Source: Echiichthys vipera (taxonomy: Eukaryota > Chordata > Actinopteri > Perciformes > Trachinidae). Taken from it: 64,000 bases of DNA. The translations under genes and the position numbers were made by a program. Below the pieces are notes generated by a model, which worked only from the letters and a program-made list of their open reading frames with translations, ran no database searches and had not been told where the DNA came from. The stretch lies in assembly GCA_963691815.1 (NCBI GenBank), contig OY829652.1, positions 14,851,027-14,915,026 of the forward strand. Reading direction: 5' to 3'. Every line of letters begins with the position of its first letter. Positions within the stretch are counted from its first letter, which is position 1. Below, piece after piece: positions 11,001-22,621 of the stretch.

Positions 11001-11854
11001 ATGTTGTTGTGTTGTCCGTCCCATTCTTGTGAACTTTATACCTCAGGAACCCTTGGAGGAATTTTTTTTAATTGGACTCAAGGACTCAAGGATTAACTGA
11101 TTATATTTTGGTGGTTAAAGGTCAAGGTCATTGTGACCTCACAAAATGCTATTTTCGCCATAAGAATTCAAACGCTTATTAAGACATTTCACACACATGT
11201 GTAATGGGATAAAATGATTAATTGACATTTTGTATACAAAAGTTCAACTTTACTGTGGCATGATAATGCTTTTCTGTCCATTATTCAACGCCATAACTGA
11301 GGAACAGAAGAAGAGACATTTGGTTAGATAGTGAATTGGTGACATTAATCTTGAAACTGGTGATTGTAAAGATCTGTGCTGCCAGGTTTAAGATGTGTGT
11401 AAAGTTTTATTAAATTTCTTCAAAGTCACAGAGACACATGTTATCTAATGTCTGGACAGTTTTGATGTAAACTCTCTGTTGGAAGTAGTTGAAAAATGTG
11501 CAAACACATAATCAGTAACCTCCTTGTTTACAGTATGATGGCTACACCTCATGTCCGCTGGTTACAAGCTACAACACAGTGATTCTGGCAGAGTTTGACT
11601 ACAATGGACAACCACTGGAAACGTTTCCCATCAACCAAGCCAAAGAAAGAAGAACCATGTACCACATGAAAGCTGATGTGATGCCACACCTCTATTGGCA
11701 CGGGCTTCTACGGTATGTATTAAAGGTAGCGTAATGAACATGGTAGTGATGAATCGTAGCTCATTTTATTAATGTTCTTTATTTATCTTCCATCAGGGGC
11801 CTTTGGGGTGGACCAGGACCATACAGGAAACTCTTACATCTTGGGATGAAATGA
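8043..11854 (+). CDS. sqor: Sulfide:quinone oxidoreductase, tandem copy 2
   Basis: Second intact sulfide:quinone oxidoreductase, mitochondrial, 438 aa. Exons 8043-8240, 8362-8532, 8643-8696, 8790-8984, 9082-9291, 9495-9678, 10858-10925, 11534-11712 and 11797-11854 have the same lengths and phases as copy 1. The protein differs from copy 1 at 14 positions by my reading: 4L, 5R, 6I, 28A, 211A, 212N, 227I, 236D, 307S, 331A, 332K, 352M, 385G, 409V (copy 2 residue given). Both redox cysteines (C189, C367) and the flavin motifs are kept. It retains Lys in the PT.KTAAA segment, as in human SQOR. Intron 6 is 1,179 bp against 441 bp in copy 1. Start-to-start distance to copy 1 is 6,897 bp. Exons 2-4 encode identical protein, which indicates a recent duplication or gene conversion. 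Confidence 0.93.
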
Positions 11855-13680
11855 GACCTCAGCATCAGTTTGCAAGTTAACAGCTTCACTCCTTAAACTT
11901 TTAGGGAAGTAACAATTAAATTAAATCCATCATCCTCTAAACAGGTGGACACATATAAGGGCTAGTGTGGTGGTGGTGGTGGTATACAGTATATGTCATG
12001 ACTAATTATAACACGTTTGATCGATGTTTTCGTGACTTTTTAAATATCTAGGGTTAGTTAACCCTGCCATAAGTGGTGCAGTGATATTACCATGAAATAA
12101 AATGACTCCCTGTAATGAGAAAGAGAGCAGAACACACTGAGAATTATCAGCTGCTTAAGGTCTTGCAGCTGTCATCAACCCCATTATCCAATCCATCAAT
12201 CAATCAATCAATCAATCAATCAATTAATCAGATTTTCATAGTAGCCTAAAATGATTTACCTAAAATACAAAAGCCTAACAGAATTTAGTCGGGCTCTTCC
12301 AGCATATAATCAACTACTGTAGTTCACGTTGCACGCAAACATCCAATAAAGTGACCCAATTTATTAAATGAACAATTAAAAATGTTGATTACATGACCAT
12401 TTGTTGTTTCAGAATATTCAAGGGGTGCTCAATTTTACAGCTTGATTTTTTTGAGAGTAGTCACTAATTGCTGTATACAAATAAACTACTCTTCAGGTTT
12501 GTCTTCAGCTTAAATGCTAAAACATCTAGAATGTGAAAATGTATTTTTTCACAGTACTATGTTTAATATTTGTGCTACCAAACATTTTTAGTGAGTGATT
12601 GTCTTTTGGAATGCTTTACCATTACAATAAAAAAACTACCACAAGTGCTTTTTTAACACTTAAACGTCAATATCAGAAATCAGAGTTTGTACTTAATGAT
12701 TTTTTTTTCCCGAGCGCTTAACTGAGTTATAAACATCTTGGTGTTTATACTGTCTGCTAAATGTATCATTACATTAATCATCAAAATGATTGTGCACACT
12801 GTAATGATTGAAGTCACTGAAATTGTTGATGAAAAATCATAAATATTTACTTTGTATAGATTCAACCTTGTTGCTCTTTGCCACTTTATTTTACACCCAA
12901 CAATGTTACTGATTGAATCTTGTATTTTACTTTCTTTTTACTATCTGTGGTACCTGTTTAATACTATTACTCTAGGGTTTAGGGCAATCTTTCTGCACAA
13001 CTGAAGTCCATGGTCTGCATTTAAATGTGTATACAACTAAATGGCTGTGAATTTGGACCATGTTTACTCTGCCATATTGTTTAAGTGAATGACATGTTTT
13101 TGTCCATTAACTGCACAACTTATTTTCCTTTACATTACTGAAAATTGCAAGTTTTGCAATATTGTTTTTAGATTGAAGAAATGTGTCTTGACTCCCAGGC
13201 ATTAAGTCATCAGCAGAATTGTGGTTCTCAGGATTTAGTACTGAGTACATAACAGAGTTGAGTCTTGATTCATAGTTACTACTGACCTCTGAGAAGGAAT
13301 TGTATTTCCCTCTGGTGTGAAAGCCAACCCTCCATGCCTGAAACTTGCTAAATCCACATGCATTTTAATGTATATCAAAGTTTTCTTGTCAATGCAGCTG
13401 AGTGTTTCAAAGGCTTTTCAGTGCTGGTGCAATGGACAGCCAGGACTAGAGCCCAGAGCTTCTAGCAAAAAGCAATCAAATGCAGATTACACATGCATCC
13501 TCTGCATTTGCATTGTCTGTATAAAAATTATAAAACTTCTGCCACTATTTAAACAAAGAAGATGCCAAACAACAGTCTGGCCCATCTTTAGTTATACTAA
13601 GAAATTTCAGATAATGCACAACATTTGACAATAATAATAATTGCTGTTGTCTGTGGTGCACCAGTTTATGGATGACTAAA
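11855..13680. other. sqor copy 2 3' flank and intergenic
   Basis: The first 880 bp match the copy 1 3' flank and probably contain the 3' UTR. A (CAAT)n microsatellite lies at about 12195-12230. From about 12740 to 13680 I see AT-rich unique sequence with no supportable gene. Confidence 0.5.
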
Positions 13681-13685
13681 CATCA

Positions 13686-14330
13686 CTTAAAGGTTGAATA
13701 TGTAGAATGAGCAAAATGACGCCATCTAGTGTCTCAAGATCGTAGTCGCAACAACAGAAAATAATTCCACCACTCAGGTTGCCAGGTTGGTCAGACCCGG
13801 TCCAGTAGCCTACGGGAGACCGGAGCCTGTTTGAACCCATCCGCTCACAAATCGCACCATAAAAACAAGGTTTGCAGAGGAGTTTGACTGACAGTTATTG
13901 TTAGACATTACAGCTAAGTAAGCATGAAAGTTAGTTTTTCAGCATGTGTTTTAATGCCGTTTAACTCCGTAATCTCAGTCCATGGAGTGAATGCTTGGCC
14001 TATATTGACTTGTTTTTGTCCGTCTTCGGTCACTCAGCTGCTGGGACAAATAAGCAGCTGCAGGATTGGTAAACTCCATTTCACCCAATGCCAGCCAACA
14101 GTAGCTTTACCCAACAACAGACAACCCTGGCAACCCGCAATGCCTGCTGCTATTGGCTGCTACAATGTAAACAGAACGGGAAGGACAGTAATTGTCAAAC
14201 CCCTACAAAAAATAACTACTACTCAGACTAAATATATATATATTTTTAAATGGAAATACTTTCATTATGTACCCTTCAAAACGCCCCGTGGGTGAAGCTT
14301 GATAAAGATTCTACATATTCAACCTTTAAG
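13686..14330. mobile_element. 645-bp MITE with perfect 23-bp TIRs
   Basis: CTTAAAGGTTGAATATGTAGAAT at 13686-13708 is exactly reverse-complemented at 14308-14330. The interior has no transposase frame, so it is a non-autonomous DNA transposon. Identical ends suggest relatively recent activity. It sits 300-900 bp upstream of the likely ctdspl2 first exon. The superfamily is unknown to me. Confidence 0.85.
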
Positions 14331-14585
14331 TCTCAATAAATAAATAAATACAGAAATGGAATAAATGTATAAATAAATACAGAAATAAATGAATGCACGA
14401 ATTAATGTATTAATAAAATAATACATTAATAAATGCTTTACATTTATTTCTACATTTTCTTCACCTGCAATTATTTATTTCTGTATTGCTGTTCCATATG
14501 TTAATGAGTAGGTGGGAGGTCCCATTTACACATGCATTTATTTATTTATTTAGACTTAAGTCATGTTTAGTCCTCCATATCAGTA
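14331..14585. repeat. AAATAAAT-rich dispersed repeat
   Basis: TAAATAAATA/ATTTATTT-rich sequence followed by TTAATGAG, GGAGGTCCCATTTA and AGTCATGTTTAGTCCTCC. The same ordered words recur at about 34970-35110 upstream of parp16, so this is a dispersed family rather than simple sequence alone. Confidence 0.65.
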
Positions 14586-14599
14586 GACACATTCTTTAC

Positions 14600-14981
14600 A
14601 GCTTCCTTGTAGTCGCACAACAACACCGGCAGGGACAAAGTGTGGTAGCGAGTCTCGCTCCAGGTCCAGCTGCGCGCACGCACACGCACCATAGCCATTT
14701 TTTTCTGTTGACTCCACTCTCCGCCACGTTGGTTCCCGTACGTGTGTGTGTGTGTGTGTGTGTCGCATTCCTCTGCGCACTACCAACGTTATGTTTGTGA
14801 TGAGGCGGGAAATGGCGTCCGCAGACATGTTTGGACTGTGAGGACTAAAAGCTACCGAAGCGACAGACAGACACAGCTGTGCAGCAACAACAACCACGGC
14901 CCCGACCTCTACCGGCGGTACCGCCACGGTCGCGACCGAGAGCTGCTGCGGAACGTTTTTGAAGCGCTTCCTACAACATCA
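14600..14981 (+). promoter_or_regulatory. Probable ctdspl2 promoter and non-coding first exon
   Basis: CpG-rich sequence with a TG microsatellite at 14742-14762 ends in a strong donor, CATCA|GTAAGTAAC, at 14981/14982. The next exon begins at 16324 after an acceptor (CCATGTCAG) and carries the ctdspl2 start codon at 16350. I infer a non-coding first exon ending at 14981; its transcription start is not visible. Confidence 0.6.
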
Positions 14982-16349
14982 GTAAGTAACGAACAACGTC
15001 AACATGTAAACAAAAAGGCGGCTAACATTAGCCAGTGAAGGGGGCGTAGTCTAACGGCTGAAAAGAATTCTGGAACAAAATGACGCGTTAGCCAGAGCGT
15101 CGCTAGGTGACGAATAGCTTTATTTTACCGATTAATTGACGGACAGTTTGCACGTTAAACACATGTAATTACGGGGACACTTGCGAGGCGTGCAGTAGGA
15201 CCTGAAGTGAATCATGTCACGGCTTTGCTTTTGCTGCCATTGGCCGTTTTGTTAGCCTAAACAAGCTAGCTGTATTAGCTACTTGCATCAACTAGCCGCG
15301 GAACCATCTACATCTGGTTTAAGTTAAGACAGATGCCACTTAACAGTAGATCTATTTAGCGGACAGTTGTGGTCACATTCATTCATAGTTTTGCCCTACC
15401 ACAACAGGAGTACCACCGTCAAGCCACTTGCGTCTGTTTGGCTTTCGATTTTAAATAGCAGCAGCTGGCTAACGTTAGCTACTAGCTGACGATGTTGATG
15501 GAGCCGCTGTTACATAACCACAGTCACCGATGCTGTTAATGCTTCCAGATCTCATTTAGCAACAAGTAGCAATTACAGCTGCAGTGTAATTCAAAAACAT
15601 GCAGCCATAAGGTGTTTGTATTAAACACCAGCTCAATTTAAACGTATTAAAGGCCTCGCATGTCCCATTAATGTGTATAGCCACTGACGTACATGTGGTC
15701 ATAACAACTTGTGCTCTAAACTTTGCCTGTAATCTTGGTAAATTACCATGACAACCACTGGAGAAATATGAGTTTATCCTCAATGATTTACCGATAATCA
15801 CATTCAGACTGGAGCTACAGTATTAGTGAATATTATGATGTTTCATGGAGCACACTTACTTAGATTACTGATGTATAATTAAATTATTAAACACAAACAT
15901 TTACCTTCTGTTCAATCAGTACCAATACATGTTACTATAATGGACAAATGACAAACTTCAATCTTCACTCTGGGTTTTAGTGCTTCTTTTATTTTTTTAC
16001 GAAATTAGATTTCTTTTTTAATAGCTGTGATGTAATGTCACCAACCTGAAGAATTATCAGTGTAGCAATAAGGTTTTTGTATTGATTTATAATATGACTG
16101 ATTTAAACATTTTTGGCTTAATTATGAATAATCGTTAATTTTGCCATGTACAACAATCATATCATGTCTTTGAAAATGTAATTGTAAGCAAGATTAACTG
16201 AAACATTTAGCAACTTTGCGTTCTTTTGTTCAGTGAAAATAAGGATTTTGTCCAAGTCCATCAACTTCTCAGTAATGTATTGTTTTCACTATTGAAGCAA
16301 TGTTTTTCTTCCACCCATGTCAGATCTTTCTATGTGACGCTGGAACAGG

Positions 16350-19300
16350 ATGAGGCTGAGAGTGCGTAAAGCTCCTCAGCAGCCAAACTTGGGCCGTCGA
16401 ACCCACCCGACCCAGGCCAAACGGAAACACTGTGAAGTGGAACCATCCCGTTTAAGAGGTCGAGGCAAAATGCAGAAGAATGAAACAGGCCTGTTGTCCA
16501 CTATAAAGAAATTCATCCGTGGAAATGCTGTCAAGGTGGGCTCATATCAGGACGCACAGCTGCCGTTTTGTTTTTGTTACCGTAACTTGATGTTTCACTG
16601 TAGAAGCACACACTCTTAACTTTTAATTAAGGAATCCGTGCTTTAGCTGCATGTTTTGCTGATAATTTAAAATGCATGCACAAATAACTTGGAGTGTTAT
16701 TAGACGCGTAAAGGAAAGTCATATTATAGCCAACAAAGTTTCCAACTGACTTTTTGTAAGTTTCTGTGAACTTCCTCTATTTTCATTCTGGCAGCTGTTA
16801 TGGTAAACGTTTTGGTCATTACCAACTGTGTGTTGGTTATTAACAGAAAAACTCTGCACTCTAAACTCTGAAAGTAATTATTATCTTATCAGCTCCTGTG
16901 TATAGAAGAATTTTGCGTCATTTCTAAATTTAGCACATCTATTTTAAGATTTCGACTGAAACACAAAACACCAAGATTTGATTGCTGTTGCGAATTTATG
17001 CTGTCATAACTTATTTTTACAACACTACTGATTTGTGCTTCTCATTATAATACATTGCAGATTTCAAGTTAAAAGACTAAAAAGCCACAGAAAAGCTGAA
17101 ATGATGTGATGGATTCGTAACCTTGACTGGTTCTGTATCCCTGATTTCTTTTATTTTTCTCAGGTGGAGCAGGATATTCCTGCAAAGAGGAGTCGTATGG
17201 ATTGTAATTCTGAGAGCGATCTCATTACTTCGACGCCACAGACTAGAGGCCTTTCCAACAAAGCGGTCACCAGAGTTTGCCGGAAAAGTCCAAATAAAGG
17301 TATTAAAGACCCAGTTTTAGACACAATGACCTGCAACAGTAAACCGTTGAAACCGAACGGTAAACTAGAGGTCCCGGTCGAGGCAGCAAGCAGCCCACCA
17401 CGCACCACCCTGCTCGGCACCATCTTCTCGCCAGTCTTCAACTTTTTCTCACCAGCAACTAAAACTGGTAAAACAGGAGAATCCTTAGATATTAATGTCT
17501 AAGAATACTTGGAATAATTAATAAAAGTTCCCTTTGTGATATGTGACCGAACTTTACTGACAGTTTTGGTCATTTGTATTCAGCCACTCCTGGTTCAGAC
17601 TCTCCTGGCCAAGCGATGGAGGCAGAGGAAATCATGAAACAGCTGGACATAGAGCCGGCAGAAGAAATGCCAAGCAGCACTCTCACATCCACAGAAGGCA
17701 TCGCTCCGTGTCACGCTGCCCCGATATTACCGCAGAGGCTTCAGATCACCTCTGATACAACCATAGAAGAAGGAGTAATAGTCACTGAAACTGACATGCC
17801 ACCATTAACAGGTACGACCACTCTCAGAAAGAAACGTTCTTGACCATCATAATATGCTTCCAGGAGACAAATACTAACTGCAGACAGTTCTCGTTGTTTA
17901 GTGTTTTGATGACGGGATGGGTGGGGTTAACATTAGTAAGATGCTTACATCAAATTAATCTTTTTTGTTTTTGGCTACGCAGATTTGTGAACGTAACACT
18001 GCTCTTTTTGAAAGATATGCAGTCATGTTTCACTGTCTGTGTCTTAAACATTTAAACTGTTTACATAGTTGTAACTTCTGCTTTATATTTAACAATAGAG
18101 AGCTGTAGTGAAACTGGAACTTCCAGGGTTTTTTTTAGAAGCAAGAAAACCTCAATCAAAATCTGTTTAACTCATTTGTAGTAACATTTAAAAACTAAAC
18201 CATCCAGCCTCAGAACAGAGCCTCAATAACTCAGTATGTTATGAGGTTTACTCCATTAGTTTAGGTAAGGGCAGCCATTTTTAAAGAATGATCTAATATT
18301 CAACATTTCCATTGTTAAACAGTAAACCTCAAGAACAGGCATCATTTTTTAGAGTGATGGGCCACATATGTTGAATGTGAGATTGCATTGACTCAGATGG
18401 CGGTGGTACAGAGATTAGCCTGAATATGACGTCATGACTTTGAATCTTTGTTGCTCAAAGATAATATTTGAACTCCTTTTCCATCTCTCTGTCTTCATCA
18501 GCTCCTGGTTGTATGCCCGATGGTGGTTACCCACATGCGTTACCTTCAGCTCCTCCAGAAACCTCATATGAAGAGGAATGGGAAGTTTTTGATCCGTAAG
18601 TTAATTGACCTTTCACAAGCAGCTTAAAGCAACCATATCTATGTGTTTATTAAAAATGATTCCTTTAAAAATGCTGTAAAGTAAAAATAAGGAGCAATTT
18701 TTTTTTGTTAAAGTTTCAACTCTGCACTTTTGACAACGCACACTGTGATCAGATTTAGTCTCACTTCCAAGGTGACATTGCTTGTTGGTGTGTGGATGCA
18801 GCTTGCTGCAATGTTAAACTTTCAACCACTAGATGGCAGCAGAAACACGACTTTCAGCCTTTGTGTGACTACTCTGTGATGACATGTGACACCATGTTTA
18901 CTCCTTTACTTTACTTCATTGGACTAAAGACCTTTTAACTGTTCAGTTGATTCACTTTAAACATTTAAACTCTGCTTTGAATCATTTCAGACCCCTGTGG
19001 CAATAAATGTTCATTTAAAATATTTCCTAAATATGTTGCTGTTTGTTGGGACACGCCTTGTTTGATTGGTTTAATCTTAATATGGTTTCTCTGCTTTAAG
19101 GTACTTCTTCATAAAGCATGTGCCTCCGCTGACGGAAGAGCAGTTAACACGCAAACCAGCGCTACCTTTGAAAACACGCAGTACACCAGAGTTTTCCCTC
19201 GTCTTGGATCTGGTAAGCAGTAAAAGATTTCCTGTGCTGTGTATCATATTAAAAGTAAATTTGCTTTACCGTTTTGTTGTTGTTTTTTTACTGATTTTCT

Positions 19301-22300
19301 TTTTTTTTTTTCTGTTGTCAGGACGAAACTCTGGTCCACTGTAGTTTGAATGAGCTAGAAGACGCAGCCCTGACATTCCCTGTGCTCTTTCAAGATGTAA
19401 TATACCAGGTACTAAATGCTACATGTCATTCAATAATCCCAAGGTCTCCATTTTCTTCCTGCTGTGGTCAAATTTCTTCTGTTCTGTTTTTAATCTGAAG
19501 GTGTATGTTCGGTTGAGGCCCTTTTTCCGTGAGTTTCTTGAGCGCATGTCTCAAATGTATGAGGTGAGATGCATCTTTCATTTCCAAGACACTCCAACAG
19601 TATCTGTTTTAATCTGACCTGCTCTTAGTTTACATATTACTCATTAATTACTGCTGTCAATTACAATTTCAGATTATTCTGTTCACGGCTTCAAAGAAAG
19701 TGTACGCCGACAAGTTGCTCAACATCCTGGATCCGAAGAAACAGTTGGTCAGGTCTGTGACTACAGCTTTTATAATATGGTATTGATTTAACAGGATGTG
19801 CATATACAACAAAGGGAGAGTCATCTATGATTCAACCAAGAAATGGACTAGCTTTTTGCTACACTTTGCCTTGGGAAGTAATTAAAGATATAAAGTTTGT
19901 CAGCAGGACAAATGAGCTTTAAAGCAGGTGTGTCCAACCCTGCTCCTGGAGAGCTACTGCCCTGCAAGTTGTAGGTTTCTTCCTACTTCAACACACCTGA
20001 TTCTAACTATCTGACTATTCTGACTATCAAATCCCTGACAAGCTTTGGCTGCTTGAAACTGAGCAGATCATTAGAATCAGGTGTAAAAGAAACCTAAAAC
20101 ATGCAGGGCAGTAACTCCCCAGGCTAGGACACCCCTGCTTTAAACAGTCTCTCAAATACTTCAGAAGAAAAGAGAAGAAAGTTAAGCTAAAGGGTGTTTT
20201 CATAATGACTGATTCCACACGTCATAGTGCTGTCATTGTTGCAGGTTTTGAAGTTAATCTGGTTTGCTTGTCATAGCAAGTAACCATTAAGCAAGTATTA
20301 AACATTCACTCATCAGACACTTAATTGGATAACTTAATAGCTTAATGTGAATATCTAATCAGCCAATCAAGTGGGAGAAACTCAATGCATTCAGGCATGA
20401 AGTGGTGCAACGATATATTTCCCAACTGTGATGCTATCATGTCAATATGGATCAAGAGGTGTGAGGAATGTTTCCAGCCCCTTGTTGATCGTATACCACG
20501 AAGAGTTACGGTAGTTCTGACGGCAGGGTGCAAACTGTTTTTGTTAATCCTCCACACACACCCTTACTTTCAGATCTGGTCCTCCACACCTCTGACTTCC
20601 TAAATTTATCAGCCATAAATACAATATGTACAATAGTGTGGGTAAATGCAGCAGAACTCTTACTTTAATCAAATGAATAAATGAAAGAGAACCTGATTGG
20701 CTTACAGAAAGCACAATGATGGTCACTGTTAATATAGCTGGTTTAGTGTTTGTGGAGGATGCTTTAAAGAACAGGTGAGAGAGTCTTCTTTTCTCTGGCA
20801 AAGCAGGCAAGCAACAACATATGGAATAAAAACAAAGGAAGCACGTAATGGCACATAATAATTCAATAAACTCAAACTAAACAATCAAATGCACACAAAA
20901 TAAAAATGTAGAAAATTAATTAAAACCAATGGTAAGAAAGTGGGTCTTTAGCTTGGATTTGAAAGCAGTCAGCATCGTCTCAAGTCTAAGCACTTCTGGC
21001 AATTAGGAACAACCAGCCGACCTGAGAGGTCTACGAGGTTCATACTGACCCAGTACTAAAACACTTAAACACTCTGACATGTAATTGTGCTGTCCCCAAA
21101 GCAACTGGACTTGGTTATTTGTCTAGGAAATGTTTTCCGGGATAACGTTGACCTGGACAAATGAAAACATTCGTGTAACTGTGCTGTTTCACCACAATAT
21201 AAGCATAGTGTTTTTAATCAATATGGCTTTTTAAAAAAAAAAAATTATGACTCACTCACACAGATTATGGTTTGGGATCCTTTCGTTTGTCTTTGTTTTA
21301 TCTTGTTGAAAAGATTTATTACTGCATGTTTTAACTGAGCAATATTCTCTTTTTTTTAGACATAGGCTATTTCGTGAGCACTGTGTGTGTGTTCAAGGAA
21401 ATTATATTAAAGACTTAAACATTCTCGGACGGGATCTTTCCAAGACGATAATAATCGACAACTCACCCCAAGCCTTTGCCTATCAGGTAAAACTTCTTCA
21501 CACTTTTTAAAAAAATGAAAACCTTCTTTTTCTACTGATGTTTTGTTTCGCAATGATACCAAAGCATAGATTTTCTGTCTTTTACAGCTTTCCAATGGAA
21601 TCCCCATTGAGAGCTGGTTTGTGGATAGAAATGACAACGAGCTTCTAAAGCTTGTTCCCTTCCTCGAGAAGCTTGTGGAGCTGGTATGTATCCAAGCCTC
21701 TGTCTGTCTCTGTAGTACTGACAGAAACACTCTACACCGCCAGTGGTGTGTTGATGAATATTCCACCTACTCTTCCCTGTGGAGACTGAGAATCTCAAGA
21801 TTGAATGTGTGCCACAGTGCCTGTAGTATTTTACGGATACTGAAGCTGACATAAAACAAACCTATCATCTGTGTTGAGCAGCTATGACAGAACCTACTGG
21901 CTGTATGTAACTCACTGATGATTAATGTGGATAAAGTCACAAGGTATTACATTGAGTACTGATAATAGAGATCATATGAATATCTTTAAATCAGAATATG
22001 GTTTGTTTCCAAGTAGATTTTCACATAAAATGACACAATATAAACATAGTAAGAGAAAATGAACTGAAGAATAAAAGCAACTATTGCAGTAATCGAGACA
22101 TTCAAATATAATAGATAGTCTTAAGAAGTGGTAGTTGTGTGCAGAAATGTGCAATGGTTCACAGTATGAAGTATAAAAACAATATGCAATGTATAGAAAT
22201 ATAGTCCCAAGGATGTGCATCAATGTAACCAGACAGAAGGAGATATTAATGTAATGTGTAGCGTCTTTGGGGTGGGGGAAGAGTCCATGTCAATGGGGGT

Positions 22301-22621
22301 CCGGGGCCTTGTTAATGAGGCCAGCTGCAGATGGGTAGAAGTAAGCTGTAAGGATGTAGGATATTTCTACAGGGCCTGAAAGACAAAAGAAGTGAACTGA
22401 TGCTCTGCATTGTTTTTTTATGCCTCTGTGCTGGCGACAGCTTTGCAGCAATTCTGCCGTCAAAGTAAACCGCCATTAGTCATCCACACTGCACAAACTG
22501 TTTTCTTGTTGTTTTGATCTCTCTCTTGTTTTTTTGTTTTGTTTTTTAATCACAGAATGAGGACGTCAGGCCGCATATTCGAGAACAGTTTCGGTTGCAC
22601 AACCTCCTTCCTCCAGACTGA
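16350..22621 (+). CDS. ctdspl2: CTD small phosphatase-like protein 2
   Basis: Protein phosphatase of the HAD-like FCP/SCP family; relatives dephosphorylate phosphoserine in RNA polymerase II CTD and SMAD-type substrates. Eleven coding exons: 16350-16535, 17164-17467, 17584-17811, 18502-18595, 19101-19212, 19322-19408, 19501-19563, 19673-19752, 21360-21486, 21588-21683, 22556-22621, giving 480 aa (human 466). The N-terminal 270 residues are low-complexity and basic, with a conserved [15 protein letters not shown] patch. The catalytic DLDET (DxDxT; Asp307 and Asp309) is split by an intron. The catalytic domain continues with [16 protein letters not shown] and [13 protein letters not shown], and the protein ends HNLLPPD. 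The start codon follows an acceptor in exon 2 and matches the family N-terminus MRLR.RKA. The long intron between 19752 and 21360 holds two transposon remnants. Confidence 0.95.
19920..20150. mobile_element. Fold-back MITE in ctdspl2 intron
   Basis: The two halves are imperfect reverse complements. The left arm has GTGTCCAACCCTGCTCCTGG and CCCTGCAAGTTGTAGG; the right arm has ACATGCAGGGCAGT and CTAGGACACCCCTGC. ACACCTGATTCTAA and its complement TTAGAATCAGGTGT flank the centre. This is a common teleost fold-back element of about 230 bp. A half-copy lies at about 42790-42850 in scamp5. Confidence 0.75.
20290..20535 (+). mobile_element. Internally deleted Tc1/mariner-like remnant
   Basis: ATATCTAATCAGCCAATCA, CTCAATGCATTCAGGCATG and GAGGAATGTTTCCAG...CTTGTTGA are words I recall from a widespread fish mariner-type element, here with most of the interior missing. 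No usable transposase frame survives. It lies in the ctdspl2 intron. Confidence 0.5.
22040..22380. repeat. Probable dispersed repeat in ctdspl2 intron
   Basis: The stretch around GGTGGGGGAAGAGTCCATGT, CCGGGGCCTTGTTAATGAGG and CAGCTGCAGATGGGTAGAAG resembles a dispersed repeat seen in several fish genomes. I cannot name the family. Confidence 0.4.
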
